Assembly (NCBI GenBank): GCA_947683425.1
Contig: CANTUQ010000119.1
Span: 8,163,501 to 8,227,500, forward strand
DNA length: 64,000 nucleotides
DNA from: Excoecaria cochinchinensis
Lineage: Eukaryota; Streptophyta; Magnoliopsida; Malpighiales; Euphorbiaceae
Direction: 5' to 3'
Part shown: in pieces, positions 1-10,982 of the stretch
Numbering within the stretch: position 1 is the stretch's first letter
Layout: each line of letters opens with the position of its first letter
Notes under the pieces: generated by a model
Told to the model about the DNA's origin: nothing
Databases searched by the model: none
Seen by the model: only the letters and a program-made list of their open reading frames with translations
Position numbers and translations under genes: made by a program

Positions 1-775
1 TTCAGTCAAACTAATCAAAGGTATTTGCATTCAATTCTTCAAGAACATATAAACCCTAGAAATTTCCAGTAAACTCAAATTATGCAAATCACAAGCAATT
101 AATCCCAAACCTGAATTCTAAGCCTCTATCACTTAGCTCCACTAGGACCAGCAACCTCTTTCCCCTTTGGATCACGTGGAGCCTCAGCTAGAACACAAAC
201 ACAGTAAATGACCATCAACATGCAACCCTAAATTAAAACTCAACCTAAAGAAGAAGATGAAGGTGTAAAGTGACAGTAAAACAAAGACAAGATATGCACT
301 TACCAAGCTAGGGGATGCAAGGAGAGATTATCTTCACCAATCAAACTACAATCCACACCACAATACTTAGAGTAAAGAAAATGGAGAAAAAGAAGAGAAG
401 AAACGCCAGAGACAGAAGATAACGTAAACCTGTTATCTTCACTTCTTTCTTTTTCTTTTCTTTGCCCTAAGTATGTGTCTAAATCCTATTGATGAAGTTA
501 ATTGCTCACACCCTAACTCAACAAACATCACACACACATAATGTATTCTTAAATAAAACACCCTACAATGGTATGCTCCAATGTACACAATTAATTCCTA
601 ACTAATTCACACACTAATGTCATGTATGCACCCACATAATAATAAACCCCAAAATCATTCATTTTACTGAAATACCCTTATGACATGCCGAACACATGCG
701 AATGCTTACACATACAGACAGACAGATAGACGGACAGACAGGCTCATTCTACTAGGGGGCAAATGGGGTGTGACA
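1..775 (-). mobile_element. Tekay-type LTR, 5' part (LTR a)
   Basis: Read on the minus strand, an LTR starts at 775 with TGTCACACCCC followed by a stretch near-identical to the start of the complete LTR at 9380 (both run through GCCCCCTAGTAGAATGAGCC). It continues off the left edge. It contains a pyrimidine-rich patch (about 430-470), a GT-AG intron (303-188) and the short conserved exon (187-129). It abuts LTR b at 776, so it probably inserted into LTR b; the expected right target duplication would be AGGTT (776-780), but the left copy lies outside the window. It is a solo LTR or part of a longer element. Confidence 0.8.
129..187 (-). CDS. LTR mini-exon, basic C-terminal tail (copy a)
   Basis: Short exon-like frame after acceptor TTCTAG (AG at 189-188), with a GT-AG intron of 116 bp upstream (donor CTTG|GTAAGT at 303). 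Two bases complete a split codon, then 18 codons EAPRDPKGKEVAGPSGAK and TGA. The copies at 10017, 24260 and 55528 have 19 codons in the same frame, and many differences fall in third positions. No in-frame ATG is visible in the adjoining exon, where a stop (TAG) lies two codons before the splice, so the start of any protein is unknown. Confidence 0.45.
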
Positions 776-1469
776 AGGTTGGTCATATCTCATACATTCC
801 CATTGCAAAACATAAGACAGTCAATATACTTAACATTTAAACACTGTTCTAAAGCATGCTAAGAATCAGGTATAGAAACACTATCAAGCCAATGATTATC
901 AATTCAAAATCCTAATCATGTATTAGGTGTAGATACTAAGCATAAACCATGCATAGTCCAAATTACATTTAACATAATACAATGAGTTCAAAGGCTAAAG
1001 CATAATATCAATCAAAGCTCATACAAGTCATATTCAGAAGCATGCAATAATTCCCTTAATCACATTTTTAGCAATACTCATCAAATTAAAGCATGTCAGG
1101 AACACATGTGGAGTCATATTATGCCAATGATCAAAAACACATAATCTAAATCATGAAATGATACTATATATTTCTAAGCATGGCAGATTACTCTTAGAGC
1201 AAAATTCAATCAAAGATATGCATAACATATTGCTAATCATAACTGAAATAGGCTAACCAATCCGATGAGGAAAATAAGATAGCACTCAATAGAGGAAAGA
1301 GCTATTTAATAATAAAACTCGTCACGGTGAACAAAGCAAAACAGAAAAGCCATACAGGAGCATTTGACAATATAACATAAATTATACAGCAGTGAAGACC
1401 CATACAGAAGAAATAGGAAATTCATTTTGGTTCAAACTGGGTGAAATCGGAAAAAGGAGCTGAAGAGGG

Positions 1470-1990
1470 GTCGGTCACGAGTCGTGTCACGACTCGTGAC
1501 TGACCTCAGAGGGGTCACGAGACGTGACCTAGTGTCACGTCTCGTGACCTGCTAGAGAGTCACGGGACGTGACTCTATGTCACGCCTGGCTTCACAAGAG
1601 TCACGCCGTGACTCTAAGTCACGAGACGTGACTTCCCTCTCACAGAGAGAGGAGTCACGCTTCGTGTCTTGGAGTCACGCCTTGCCTTTACCAGAGTCAC
1701 GTCGTGACTCTAAGTCACGAGATGTGACTTCCCTCTCACAGAGGGAGACAGTCACGCTTCGCGACTAAGGGTCACGCTTTGCACTTCACATGAGTCACGT
1801 CGTGACTCTAACTCACGAGACGTGACTTTCCTCTCACAGAGAGAAACAGTCACGCTTCGCAACTGGGAGTCACGCCGCGCGATCACGTCCAGCCCGCCGA
1901 GAAGTCACACGTCGTGACTAGGAGACGGAGTCACGTGGCATGACTGGGAGTCACGTCTCGTGACTTGTCTCTCATAGGGAAGTCACGACA
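1470..1990. repeat. Palindrome cluster, GTCACG/CGTGAC type
   Basis: About 500 bases packed with short inverted repeats built on GTCACGAGACGTGAC and variants such as AGTCACGCCGTGACT. Direct copies are irregularly spaced with unrelated short spacers including CTCTCACAGAGAG, itself palindromic. It sits about 1.15 kb from the LTR start, the same place as unrelated palindrome families in the other LTRs. The single open frame through it (1577-1768) follows from the repeat and is not a credible gene. Confidence 0.85.
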
Positions 1991-2499
1991 CACTGGAAAT
2001 GGGAATTCTATAGAATTGCGATTTCCTGTTCCCAGCATCCCAGAATTCAAAGAACCCGATAAAAATCATTTTCAATCTGATCCAAAACACACCCAAACTC
2101 ATCTTACCTTACAGTCGATCTTCCAAACATCATAAACAAGATAATTGCAACTTAGTTCAACAATCAAATCAACCAAAATCATGTATAGACATATTTAATC
2201 CCTTTAAAAACATAAACCCTAACAAATAACAGTAAGTTCAAAACCTAAACTCAGAACTTCAATTCAATTCCTATCATGCATTACTAACACATTTATTCAC
2301 ATAATCATGCATATACACATACCAAAACACACCCATTTCCAGAAATTAAGTAGAGCAAACTCATTTATAAGCCTAGTGAGAAGAAGGGCAGAGACAAACA
2401 ACTGAGATTGAAGAACAGAGAAGTTCAAAAACGTTGCATGCAATCAAACACTCCCAAACCTGGAATCGAAGATCCAAAATCACACTTTAAGCTTCAAAA

Positions 2500-2552
2500 T
2501 CAGTCCTCAATCCTTTCCTTGCCTTTGCTTTGCTTCTTCTTACAATCCAAAA
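2500..2552 (-). CDS. LTR mini-exon, basic C-terminal tail (copy b)
   Basis: Acceptor TGCAAG ends at 2553; a GT-AG intron of 106 bp (2658-2553, donor GAAGAG|GTAAGT) precedes it. The frame reads LDCKKKQSKGKERIED then TGA. LTR E (38797) has the closely related IGDKKKQSKGKEKIKD; of seven differing codons after the first three, four change only the third base. A TGA lies just upstream in exon 1, so there is no visible start codon. Confidence 0.45.
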
Positions 2553-3136
2553 CTTGCACAAACAAGAAACCCACAAATCCTTAGTTCAAACCCTAACTGA
2601 AGTAAAACCAGGAAGATGAAGAAGAAGAACAGTAAGTAGAAACCTTAAACCAACTTACCTCTTCAAAGCAGCCTCACTTCAAGCCAAAGCCAAAGAGAAT
2701 GAAAGGAAAAACAGAAAAAGGAGAAGAGGAGAAGAAGAAGGAGCGTGAGATGAGGGACACGGGAAAGCCAAACCAAAAATCTGTGTTCCCTCTTCTCTCT
2801 TCTTCTTTTTCTTCTTTTTCTTCTTTCAATGCTCACCTAACAGTTCACATGGCAGATCCTAATTAGACCACAAACTCCACTCAACATTCCAAATCAAAGT
2901 ACCATACCCTCACATGCACCCAAACCTTTCCTTAATAAATATCTTGTCTTAATGCTCTTTAGTCCTTAGACAAATTACACTTCACTCACTTACACATTCT
3001 TTCCTTACAAACTTAATTATCTTTTCAATTAGGTCCTTAACACTCCAAATTTCTCAAGCACAAAAAATTACCGAAATACCCTTCCGATCCCGACTTAGCA
3101 TGCACAATCCGACCAGGGCTATTTTGGGGTGTGACA

Positions 3137-3851
3137 CGTTATCCACTATCTAGAGTCAGCAGGTGTTCTTTAAATGTTAATGGAATTGTTCTGATTTGAT
3201 CTGGCTATGAAATGGATTGTCTGAATGAGTTTAATGATGAAACATATGTTGGATTATTCTGGAATGGATATGATTATTGAGATACCGATTGTATGGTTTT
3301 TAAATATGAGCATGTTTATACGGATTATGTTATAGCCCTTGCATTCTGCCATTGTGAATGTGTTATGCCTTGACGACCATTGTGAATGGCCGTCCATAAT
3401 TTATGTGTGTTTCCCCACTAAGAGTTTATCGCTTAGCACGGTGTTTTACCCGTGCAGGTGCGGAAGGAGTTTGATCTGAGAGTCGCCGCCATCAAGCCAA
3501 CACAGAAGGGTTTAGTGTAGGGCTTAATTTTGTAATAGTTGATAATTCTTTTTGTATAGAACTCTCATGTAACAGTTTGTATCAGCTTCTGCTTTTATAC
3601 CTATATTTTATAAATGTAATATTATTTTGTATCAGCTAGTTGATCAGAACATTATTGTAATGGTTTGTTATATTAATGCATGATCAGCTATGGCTTTCTT
3701 TTCCATTAAGTTTGTAATTATCCTGTATTTCTGTATGTATGTAGTGAATGAATGTATGTTTGCTTTGTTTTTGCTTGGTGACACCTTGTCTCATACGGCA
3801 TCTCACTCCTTACCGGATGGGATCGCCTATGTATGGGAAGGGGGTGTTACA
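3137..3851 (+). mobile_element. LTR 3' fragment (LTR c)
   Basis: Begins mid-LTR at CGTTATCCACTATCTAGAG, matching the 3' strand of the closing stem in the complete LTR (11229), passes the CCCCACTAAGAG...CGCTTAG hairpin (about 3418) and ends GGGGTGTTACA at 3851. The missing 5' portion presumably lies to the left of the LTR a and b insertions. It is joined directly to the truncated 5' LTR of the Tekay element at 3852, with GTTTA (3852-3856) as the expected right target duplication. Confidence 0.65.
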
Positions 3852-4657
3852 GTTTAAGGTCCCTTACTAAAATGTTTTGTAAATGAAAAAGTAATTGGTT
3901 TTCGATTTGTACCCGTAAGGTACTGTCTGTAATCGGCTCGTACCCGTAAAGTACTGTCCGTTCACTCGTTATCCACTACCTCGAGTCAGCAGGTGCTAAA
4001 TGCTTTGAACTGTTTTGATTATGACGAGAATGTATTATCCGAATATGATTATTAATGTGATAATATGAAGACAGTTATGTTATATCAAATGTATGATTCT
4101 ATATGTTCGAATATTCATATTCTTTTCTAATGAGTATTCCTGATATTGCCATCGGTATGCGTTATGCTTGATGACCATTGTGAATGGCCGTCCTTTTCAT
4201 ATGTATGTTTCCCCACTAAGCTTTTATCGCTTATCACGGTGTGTTTACCCATGCAGGTGCGGAAGGAGTTGCTTTGGGAGAGTCGTCGCAGCTGGGCCAA
4301 CACAGCTGGGTTATAGTGTAGGGCTTAATTTTGTAGCTTGATGATTCTTTTTGTATAGAACTCTCTTATGATAATTTTATAATAGCTTCTGCATATGTAT
4401 AGGTATATTATGGATATGTAATTATCTTTTGTAACTATTGGTTGATCAAATAGTAATGTAATTTTTTTCGTTATATTAATGCATGATCAGCTTCTTTCAT
4501 GAATGATATTGTAAAGTTTTTATTTACCCTGTATTTGAGTATGTATGTTGTGTATGAATGTAAGTTTATTTCGTTTCTGCGTGGTGGCACCTTTGCCCAT
4601 ACGGCATCTCACTCCTTTTCGGATGGGATCGCCTACGTATGAGTAGGGGGTGTTACA
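3852..4657 (+). repeat. Truncated 5' LTR of the Tekay element
   Basis: Starts at GTTTAAGGTCCCTTACTAAA and runs to GGGGGTGTTACA, colinear with 11115-11919 of the 3' LTR with scattered substitutions. The first ~1735 bp of the LTR are absent and replaced by LTR c. It therefore lacks promoter, mini-exon, palindrome cluster and the 5' strand of the hairpin domain. Confidence 0.85.
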
Positions 4658-4662
4658 ATTTG

Positions 4663-4674
4663 TGGTATCAGAGC
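4663..4674 (+). other. Primer-binding site, tRNA-iMet
   Basis: TGGTATCAGAGC lies five bases after the 5' LTR end. This is the usual plant Ty3/gypsy and copia site complementary to the 3' end of initiator methionine tRNA. The leader from here to 4777 shows nothing else. Confidence 0.9.
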
Positions 4675-4777
4675 CCGGTTTAGGCATTTCTGGGTGTTAT
4701 TGTTAATGTGATGCTGTATATAGATGTGTCTATGTCTAGGGCTGTGTTGGCTGATGCGGTTTTCCTTGTTTGCTTAG

Positions 4778-5872
4778 ATGGCTTCTAATTCTGCTCGTTG
4801 ATCACTTGAGGAGTCCGCTGAAAGTGTGAACCCTCAAGCTAGGGATCCTTCTATTACTGTGTCAGCTCAACCTGCTAGGGTTCAGCCCGAGGCTACTGCC
4901 ATGCCTTTTGAAGCCATGTTTAGGCTGTCACGGGACATGGCGAGGGTCTTGGAGAGAGTGGTTGCCCGCAGGCCTCCCATGGAGAACTTAAGGAAAGCTG
5001 GGGCTGAAAATTTTTATGGAATTGGGTTGGATGAATCTGAAGTGGCAGAGAGGTGGTTAGATAAGGTGAAGAGGGCTTTGAGAGAAGTTAGGTGTCCTCC
5101 TGAGTTGCAAGCAGAGTGTACCGTGGCCTTGCTTCAAGGGTCGGCGTATGAATGGTGGGAGCTAGTGTGCAAACAACCTCAGATGCCTGATCCTGTTACA
5201 TGGGAATTCTTTGTTGAGGAATTCACGAAAAAGTATATAACTCAGACCTACACGGATGCGAGATGGGCGCAGTTTCTAAGTTTGAAGCAAAGGGCTTTGT
5301 CGGTTTCGGATTATGAGAAAGAGTTTTATCGGTTGTCCAGTTATGCTCCGCAAGGGGTTATGATAGATGATTTTAGATGTAAGCATTTTGAGGCTAGGTT
5401 AAATGAGTCTTTAAGGGTAACTTTGATCTCCTTGATGAGCACGCCAGGGGTGAGCTACTATCAGATTGCAAATGCTGCCATGAGGGCTGAGAGGTTAGAG
5501 TCGGTGCTATGAGAGAGAGCTCAGAGGAGGAATCAGTCTCGGGGTGGTTCTTCTTCTTCGTCTTCGGGTAAGAGAGCAAGGGATCCGCAAGATCAGTTAT
5601 CATCCGGATCAACCACGAGGGGTAGAAGGCAAGGTTCGACAGCTGATTCTGGTTCTGGCAGGGGTGGTAGATCTGAGCCTATGCCCATTTGTTCGCACTG
5701 CAGTAAGGCTCACCGGGGTGAGTGTAGGTGGCTCACTGGTGGGTGTTTTAGATGTGGGAGCACCGAGCACTGTCTGGCTAATTGTCCACAGATGAGTGAG
5801 GATTCAGGTCCACAGAGAGGAGCCAGTGGAGTTGGATCTAATGCTATGCAGGCTACCCGTGGTAGGGGCTGA
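4778..5872 (+). pseudogene. gag: gag of the Tekay element (broken)
   Basis: Encodes the capsid and nucleocapsid that package element RNA. The probable start is ATG at 4778; codon 8 is now TGA (4799-4801, likely from CGA), after which the frame is open to 5512. The capsid core shows the retrotransposon gag pattern (AERWLDKVKRAL..., YEWWELV, FTKKYI). A TGA at 5510 and a TGA at about 5870 interrupt the same frame. Between them lies the nucleocapsid with a first Cys/His cluster (CSHCSKAHRGEC) and a canonical CCHC zinc knuckle (CFRCGSTEHCLANC, about 5747-5788). The next segment in the same frame is protease. Confidence 0.88.
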
Positions 5873-6502
5873 GGCAGAGGTCGAGGCGGTCGACCTAGAG
5901 ATGGAGCTGTTTCAGAGACAGTTGAGCATCCTCCACCGGTCGCAGCCAAAGCTTATGCTGTGAGAGCTAGAGAGGAGCAGGATGCCCCTGATGTGATTGC
6001 TGGTAAGTTCCTACTCCATGACACTGAATTGTATGCTCTAATAGACCCTGGTTCCGCACACTCATATTTGTGCACGGATAAGATTATTGATAAGTTGCAT
6101 GTGGTAGATCAGTTAGACTATGAGATATGTGTGACCAATCCATTAGGGCATAGTGTCAATGTGAGTAGAGTTTATAGGAGTTGTCCCCTGTTGGTTAAGG
6201 GAGTTGAGTTTCCCGCGGACTTGATAGAGTTGCCTTTCAAAGAGTTTGATTTGATTTTGGGTATGGACTGGTTGGGTAAGTACCGGCCTGTGGTGGATTG
6301 CCATAGGAAGACCTTTATGCTTCGGGATAGGAACAAATTTCCAGTGTTTGTAAGAGGTTTGGGTTCTAGTTCTGTGAATAATGTGATCTCAGCGATGCAA
6401 GCCAAGAGGTTTATTAGGAAGGGTTATGAGGCTTTCCTAGCTGTGGTTTTGGATTCCAAGAGGGATCAAGTTAGGATTGAGGATATCTCGATTGTGCGGG
6501 AG
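5873..6502 (+). pseudogene. Protease region of the Tekay element
   Basis: Aspartic protease that would cleave the polyprotein. The active-site segment reads ALIDPGSAHSYL; DPGS in place of DTGS is frequent in plant Ty3/gypsy proteases. The downstream flap and core (FKEFDLILGMDWLGKY) are intact. The frame is the gag frame. Near 6500-6510 the homology moves to another frame (the conserved DVFP-DLPGLPSERE segment), which indicates loss of about one base just before it. The tail to 6568 in the old frame is not protein-like. Confidence 0.85.
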
Positions 6503-7959
6503 TTAGTGATGTTTTCCCTAGCGATTTGCCTGGGTTGCCTTCGGAGAGAGAAGTTGAGTTATCCATAGAGATTATGCCGGGTACCGCACCTATATCGAAA
6601 GCACCTTATCGGATGGCTCCTGTAGAGTTGAGGGAACTTAAAACTCATCTACAAGAGCTATTGGATAAGGGGTTTATTCGACCCAACATATCTCCTTGGG
6701 GAGCTCCGGTTCTGTTTGTTAAGAAGAAGGATGGATCCTTGAGGATCTGTATCGACTACAGGCAGATCAATAAGGTTACAGTGAAGAATAAGTATCCGTT
6801 GCCTAGAGTCAAAGATTTATTTGATCAGCTTCGGGGCGCAGGTGTGTTTTCCAAGATAGATCTTCGGTCGGGGTATTATCAGCTTCGGGTTAAGGATGAG
6901 GATGTGGTTAAGACTGCATTCCGGACTCGGTATGGTCATTATGAGTTCCTTGTGATGTCGTTTGGTTTGACTAATGCTCCAGCGGCATTCATGGATTTGA
7001 TGAATAGAGTGTTTAGGCCATACTTAGACCTATTTGTGGTAGTATTTATAAACGATATCTTGGTGTACTCCAAAGATGAGACCGAGCATGAGGAGCATCT
7101 TCGGTTAGTTTTACAAGTTTTGCGAGAGCATCGGCTTTTTGCTAAGCTTAGCAAGTGTGATTTTTGGCTTTGGGAAGTGTCATTTTTGGGCTATATAGTC
7201 TCAGCTAAGGGTATCCAAGTGGATCCAGCTAAGATTGAGGCGATAGTGGCTTCGAAGGCGCCTAAGAATGTTCAGGAAGTGCGGAGTTTCCTCGGTTTAG
7301 GGGGTTATTACCGTTGGTTGGTTAAAGGTTTCTCTGTGATTGCCGCTCTGATGACCAAATTATTGAGGAAAGGAGTTAGGTTCGAGTGGTCGGACAGATG
7401 TCAGGCTTGTTTTGAGCAATTGAAGAAGTTGTTAGTTAAAGCTCCTATATTGACTCAACCCATATCAGGTAAGGAGTTTGTCATGTATAGTGATGCTTCG
7501 GGTGTTGGTCTGGGTTGTGTTTTGATGCAAGAAGGTAAGGTGGTAGCTTATGCTTCTCGACAGTTGAAGCCGCATGAGAGGAATTATCCGACGCATGATC
7601 TAGAGTTGGCGGCCGTAATCTTTGCTTTGAAGATTTGGCGCCATTATCTGTATGGGGAGAGATGTAGGATATTTACGGATCACAAGAGTTTAAAGTACCT
7701 CCTCACGCAGAAGGAGTTAAATATGAGACAGCGTAGTTGGCTCGAGTTGTTTAAGGATTACGACTATATTGTGGATTACCATCCGGGTAAGGCTAGTGTA
7801 GTTGCAGATGCTTTGAGTCGGAAGTCGGTTTTTGCTTTATTTCTGAGGCAGTTTAGATGGAGATTTGGTTCAGATGGAGCTTTGATGGCTCAGTTGAGAG
7901 TGAAGCCTACCTTGAGACAGAGGATAGTTGATGCTCAGAGGGTTGATGAGAAGTTTTAG
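6503..7959 (+). pseudogene. pol: Reverse transcriptase and RNase H (Tekay)
   Basis: Open in its frame to a TAG at 7957. The RT core shows PYRMAP, LLDKGFIRPNISPWGAPVLF, IDYRQINKVTVKNKYPLPR, FSKIDLRSGYYQLRV, and YGHYEFLVMSFGLTNAPAAF. The catalytic motif normally read as IDDI is INDI here (7048-7059; the Asn codon at 7051), so one metal-binding aspartate is missing and the enzyme should be inactive. RNase H follows with YSDASGVGLG, LELAAVIFALKIWRHYL, FTDHKSLKYL and DALSRKS. The product would have copied element RNA to DNA in the virus-like particle. Confidence 0.92.
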
Positions 7960-9371
7960 CGGAGTGTGCAAGAGGTTAGTTTGGGCTAGCAGTTAGAGTT
8001 TTCGGTTCAGGATGGGGTTCTTCTGTTTAGAAACTGTTTGTGTGTACCGGATAATGAAGAGTTTAGAAGACAGCTTTTGGATGAGGCGCATAGCACAGTT
8101 TTCACTATGCATCCTGGTAGTGAGAAGATGTACAGGGACATGAAACAGTTCTATTGGTGGTCCGGTATGAAAAGAGACATAGTGAATTTTATGTCCAAGT
8201 GCCTGACGTGTCAGCAGGTAAAGGCTGAGCACCAAGTTCCTTCGAGATTGCTCACGTCTCTATCCATTCCCGAGTGGAAAGAGGATGACATCGCCATGGA
8301 TTTTTTTTCCGGATTGCCTTTGACTCAAAAGAAGCACGACTCAGTTTGGGTGATAGTGGACCGGCTTACGAAGTCAACTCACTTCTTGCCAGTGAGAATG
8401 GATTATTCAATGGACAGATTGGCCAATATCTATGTGGATGAGATAGTTCGGTTACATGGAGTGCCGTTGTCCATAGTTTCAGATCGGGACCCAAGGTTCA
8501 CATCTAAGTTTTGGAGAGAGTTGCAGAGAGCTTTGGGTACCACGTTGAACTTCAGTACAGCATTCCATCGTCAGACAGATGGTCCGTCCGAGCGAGTTAT
8601 ACAGATTTTGGAGGATATGCTGCGAGCTTGTGTCTTGAACTTTTTGGGTAGTTGGGACCGATATGTGTCACTTATGGAGTTTGCCTACAATAACAATTAT
8701 CAGTCGAGCATCGGTATGGCACTATATGAGGCTTTGTATGGTCGGCAGTGTAGGACTTCGATTTGTTGGACCGAGCTATCTGAGCGATCAGTGATTGGAC
8801 TAAAATTGGTTAGGGATACAGAGGAAAAGATCAGAGTTGTGCAACGGAATTTGAAGGCAGCTAAGGATTGACAAAAGTCTTATGCCAATCTGAAGAGGAA
8901 AGATGTGTGGTTTGAAGTTGGGGACAAAGTCTTTCTTAAAGTGTCACCTTGGAGAAAAGTGCTTCGATTTGGAAAGAAAGGGAAGCTTAGTCCTCGTTTC
9001 AATGGTCCATATGAGGTTTTGGCCAGAGTTGGTCCAATGGCTTATAGGTTGGCCTTGCCAATGGAGTTATCGAAGTTGCATGATATGTTCCATGTTTCAA
9101 TGCTTCGTCGATACCGATCGGATCCGTCACACGTTCTGTCAGTGCAAGAGGTGCAGGTTCAGCCTGATTTTTCATATGATGAAGAACCAAGAGCTATTCT
9201 AGCCCGAGAAGTGAGACAACTGAGGAGCAAATAGATTCCCTTGGTAAAAGTGTTATGGAGTCATCACGGGGTTTAAGAAACGACTTGGGAGCCAGAAGAG
9301 TCGATGAGAGTTCAGTATCCGCATTTGTTCAGATCAGGTGAGAATTTCGAGGACGAAATTCTTATTAGTAG
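7960..9371 (+). pseudogene. Integrase with C-terminal chromodomain (Tekay)
   Basis: Integrase inserts the cDNA. The zinc-binding HHCC (AHST, MHPG, CLTC) lies around 8089-8215, and the DDE core has D in IAMDFFSGLP, D in VSDRDPRF and E in PSERVIQILED. Stops lie at 7957 and 7987, at 8869-8871, at 9232-9234 and at 9278-9280; the sequence after each resumes recognisable homology in the same frame. The C-terminal part has the GPYEVLARVGPMAYRLALP module and then a chromodomain (REVRQLRSK, IPLVKVLW, TWEPEESM, YPHLF). In chromoviruses this domain is thought to direct insertion to particular chromatin. Confidence 0.9.
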
Positions 9372-9379
9372 GGGAGAGT
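9368..9379 (+). other. Polypurine tract
   Basis: GTAGGGGAGAGT immediately precedes the 3' LTR start and is the expected primer for plus-strand DNA synthesis. Confidence 0.75.
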
Positions 9380-10016
9380 TGTCACACCCCGTTTGCCCCC
9401 TAGTAGAATGAGCCATGTAAGTGCATGTGCATTGTGTGAGTTTTGGCATGTGTTAAGGGCATTTTGGATAGAAATGCATGTTTTAAGAGTTTTGTTAGCA
9501 TGTGGGTGCATGTGTGGTGTTAGAGTGTGAATTAGTTAGGTTGCACTTGGGTGTGTTTACTCACATAGTTGTAGAGTGTGTTTTGGGGCTGTGTTTGTGT
9601 GTGTGTGTTCACACATTTGTAAGGTATGCATTAGTTGGGAGAGTCTTGTGTGCATGTGATGTATGTTTGCTAGGGGTGAGTGATTGAATTCCACCATTAG
9701 GATGAGGACACTTGGCAAAAGAGGGAAAAAGTAAAGATTAAGAAGAGGAAAGAGAATAGGAAAGCAGAATTTTGCTCCCTCAATCCCGTTCTCTCTTCTC
9801 TTCCTAACTCCTCTTTCTCTTCTCCTTCATTGCCGTGCCCTAGTTGGGATTCAAGCCTCAAGTGGTGGAAATTAATCATCTCCTTTCTTTTCCTTCGTAA
9901 GTTTTCTGCATTTTCCATCTTCTTCTTCCTCTTCTTCATCTTTCTTCTTCATATTTTCTGAGTTTGGGTTTTAATCTAGAGTTACTTTGTTGTGGGTTTT
10001 GTTGGGTTGTGCTTAG

Positions 10017-10078
10017 TTGAGCCTCCTCGTGAACCGAAGGGTAAAGAGAAGGCGGGATCTAGTGGATCTAAGCATTAG
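10017..10078 (+). CDS. LTR mini-exon, basic C-terminal tail (copy A)
   Basis: After acceptor GCTTAG, two bases plus 19 codons EPPREPKGKEKAGSSGSKH and TAG. The upstream intron is 9897-10016 (120 bp, donor GTAAGT). Against copy F (55528) about nine of fourteen differing codons change only the third position. Exon 1 is open for about 60 codons in frame but has no ATG. It could be the last exon of a longer spliced product, or use a non-AUG start; no function is claimed. Confidence 0.5.
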
Positions 10079-10483
10079 GAGCAAAGGATTTCAAGGTTTG
10101 GGAAATTTATTGTTTTTGTATATAAATGTGTTTATGCATGTGTTCTTGATGATTTTCGGAAATTTGGTTGTGATATGTTCTTCATAAGGCATGTATGTTA
10201 TGGGTAAAGTAATTTTGCATGAGTATGGGATTATTATAGTGATTTTGAGGATTGATGTGGTTTTTTCTGCAAATTTGTGGGTATTGGAAATTATTGGTAT
10301 TGTGAGTTTGAATTGATGCTTGGTGTGAAATTAATTGTTGATAAATGTTATATTGTGGTTATTGATGTTGATGGGTGGCCGGATTTGAGGTAAGAGACCA
10401 TTTGAATGTGATTTGTGTGTTGCGGGTGTGTTTTGGAAGAGGGAGAAATCTGCAGAATTCTGCAGATTTTGAGAATCCCGACT

Positions 10484-10789
10484 CTATCGCGATCGCGACA
10501 CTATCACGAGCGCGACAGAGATCGGTGTTCTTGGCCTGTGCTGTCGCGAGCCCGCGATAGCAAAAGTTGATGTGCTTTCTGTCGCGAGCGAGACGACGTT
10601 GCGATAACGACAGAGCGCAATGCTGGCCTGTGCTGTCATGAGCCCGCGATGACAAAATTTAGACTCTCTATCGCGATCGCGACATAGTCGCGAGGGCGAC
10701 AGAGTCCGGCTGTTCCCTCCTCCCCGCAATCGTGAAACCCGTCGCGCGCGCGCTGCGAAGAGACTATGGTCTCTGTCGCGAGCGCGACA
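10484..10789. repeat. Palindrome cluster, TCGCGA type (LTR A)
   Basis: Roughly a dozen imperfect units of the form CTGTCGCGAGCGCGACAG or TATCGCGATCGCGACA, separated by 10-40 unrelated bases, about 1.1 kb from the LTR start. Many units show C-to-T or G-to-A decay. LTRs D and K carry the same motif family. Confidence 0.85.
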
Positions 10790-10982
10790 ACCTTGTTATG
10801 CTGAATGAGTTTTCACTTGGTGTGCATGTGGTTTTGAACTCCAGATTCTTTTGATTGCCTTTAAGCCTTATCTGTTAACTTATGAATTATACGAATGTGA
10901 ATCCATGATATTAATATGCCTATAAATATGTAAATATATGTGATTTGGGATATTATGGAATGAATTGGATGGATTATGCATA

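Larger units (their letters stand above)
776..3136 (-). mobile_element. Tekay-type LTR, 5' 2.36 kb (LTR b)
   Basis: Minus-strand LTR starting at 3136 (TGTCACACCCCAAAATAGCC), closely matching the start of LTR E at 38232. It holds the intron and mini-exon (2658-2500) and the GTCACG palindrome cluster (about 1470-1990). It is cut at 775/776 by LTR a, so its 3' part with the hairpin domain is outside the window. At its right edge it abuts an internal LTR position (CGTTATCCACTA at 3137), suggesting insertion into plus-strand LTR c with CGTTA as the right target duplication. Confidence 0.75.

Noticed and set aside
1577..1768. 63-codon frame with repeated SRRDSKSRDVTSL
   Set aside because: A translation of the GTCACG palindrome repeats; no splice or start context.
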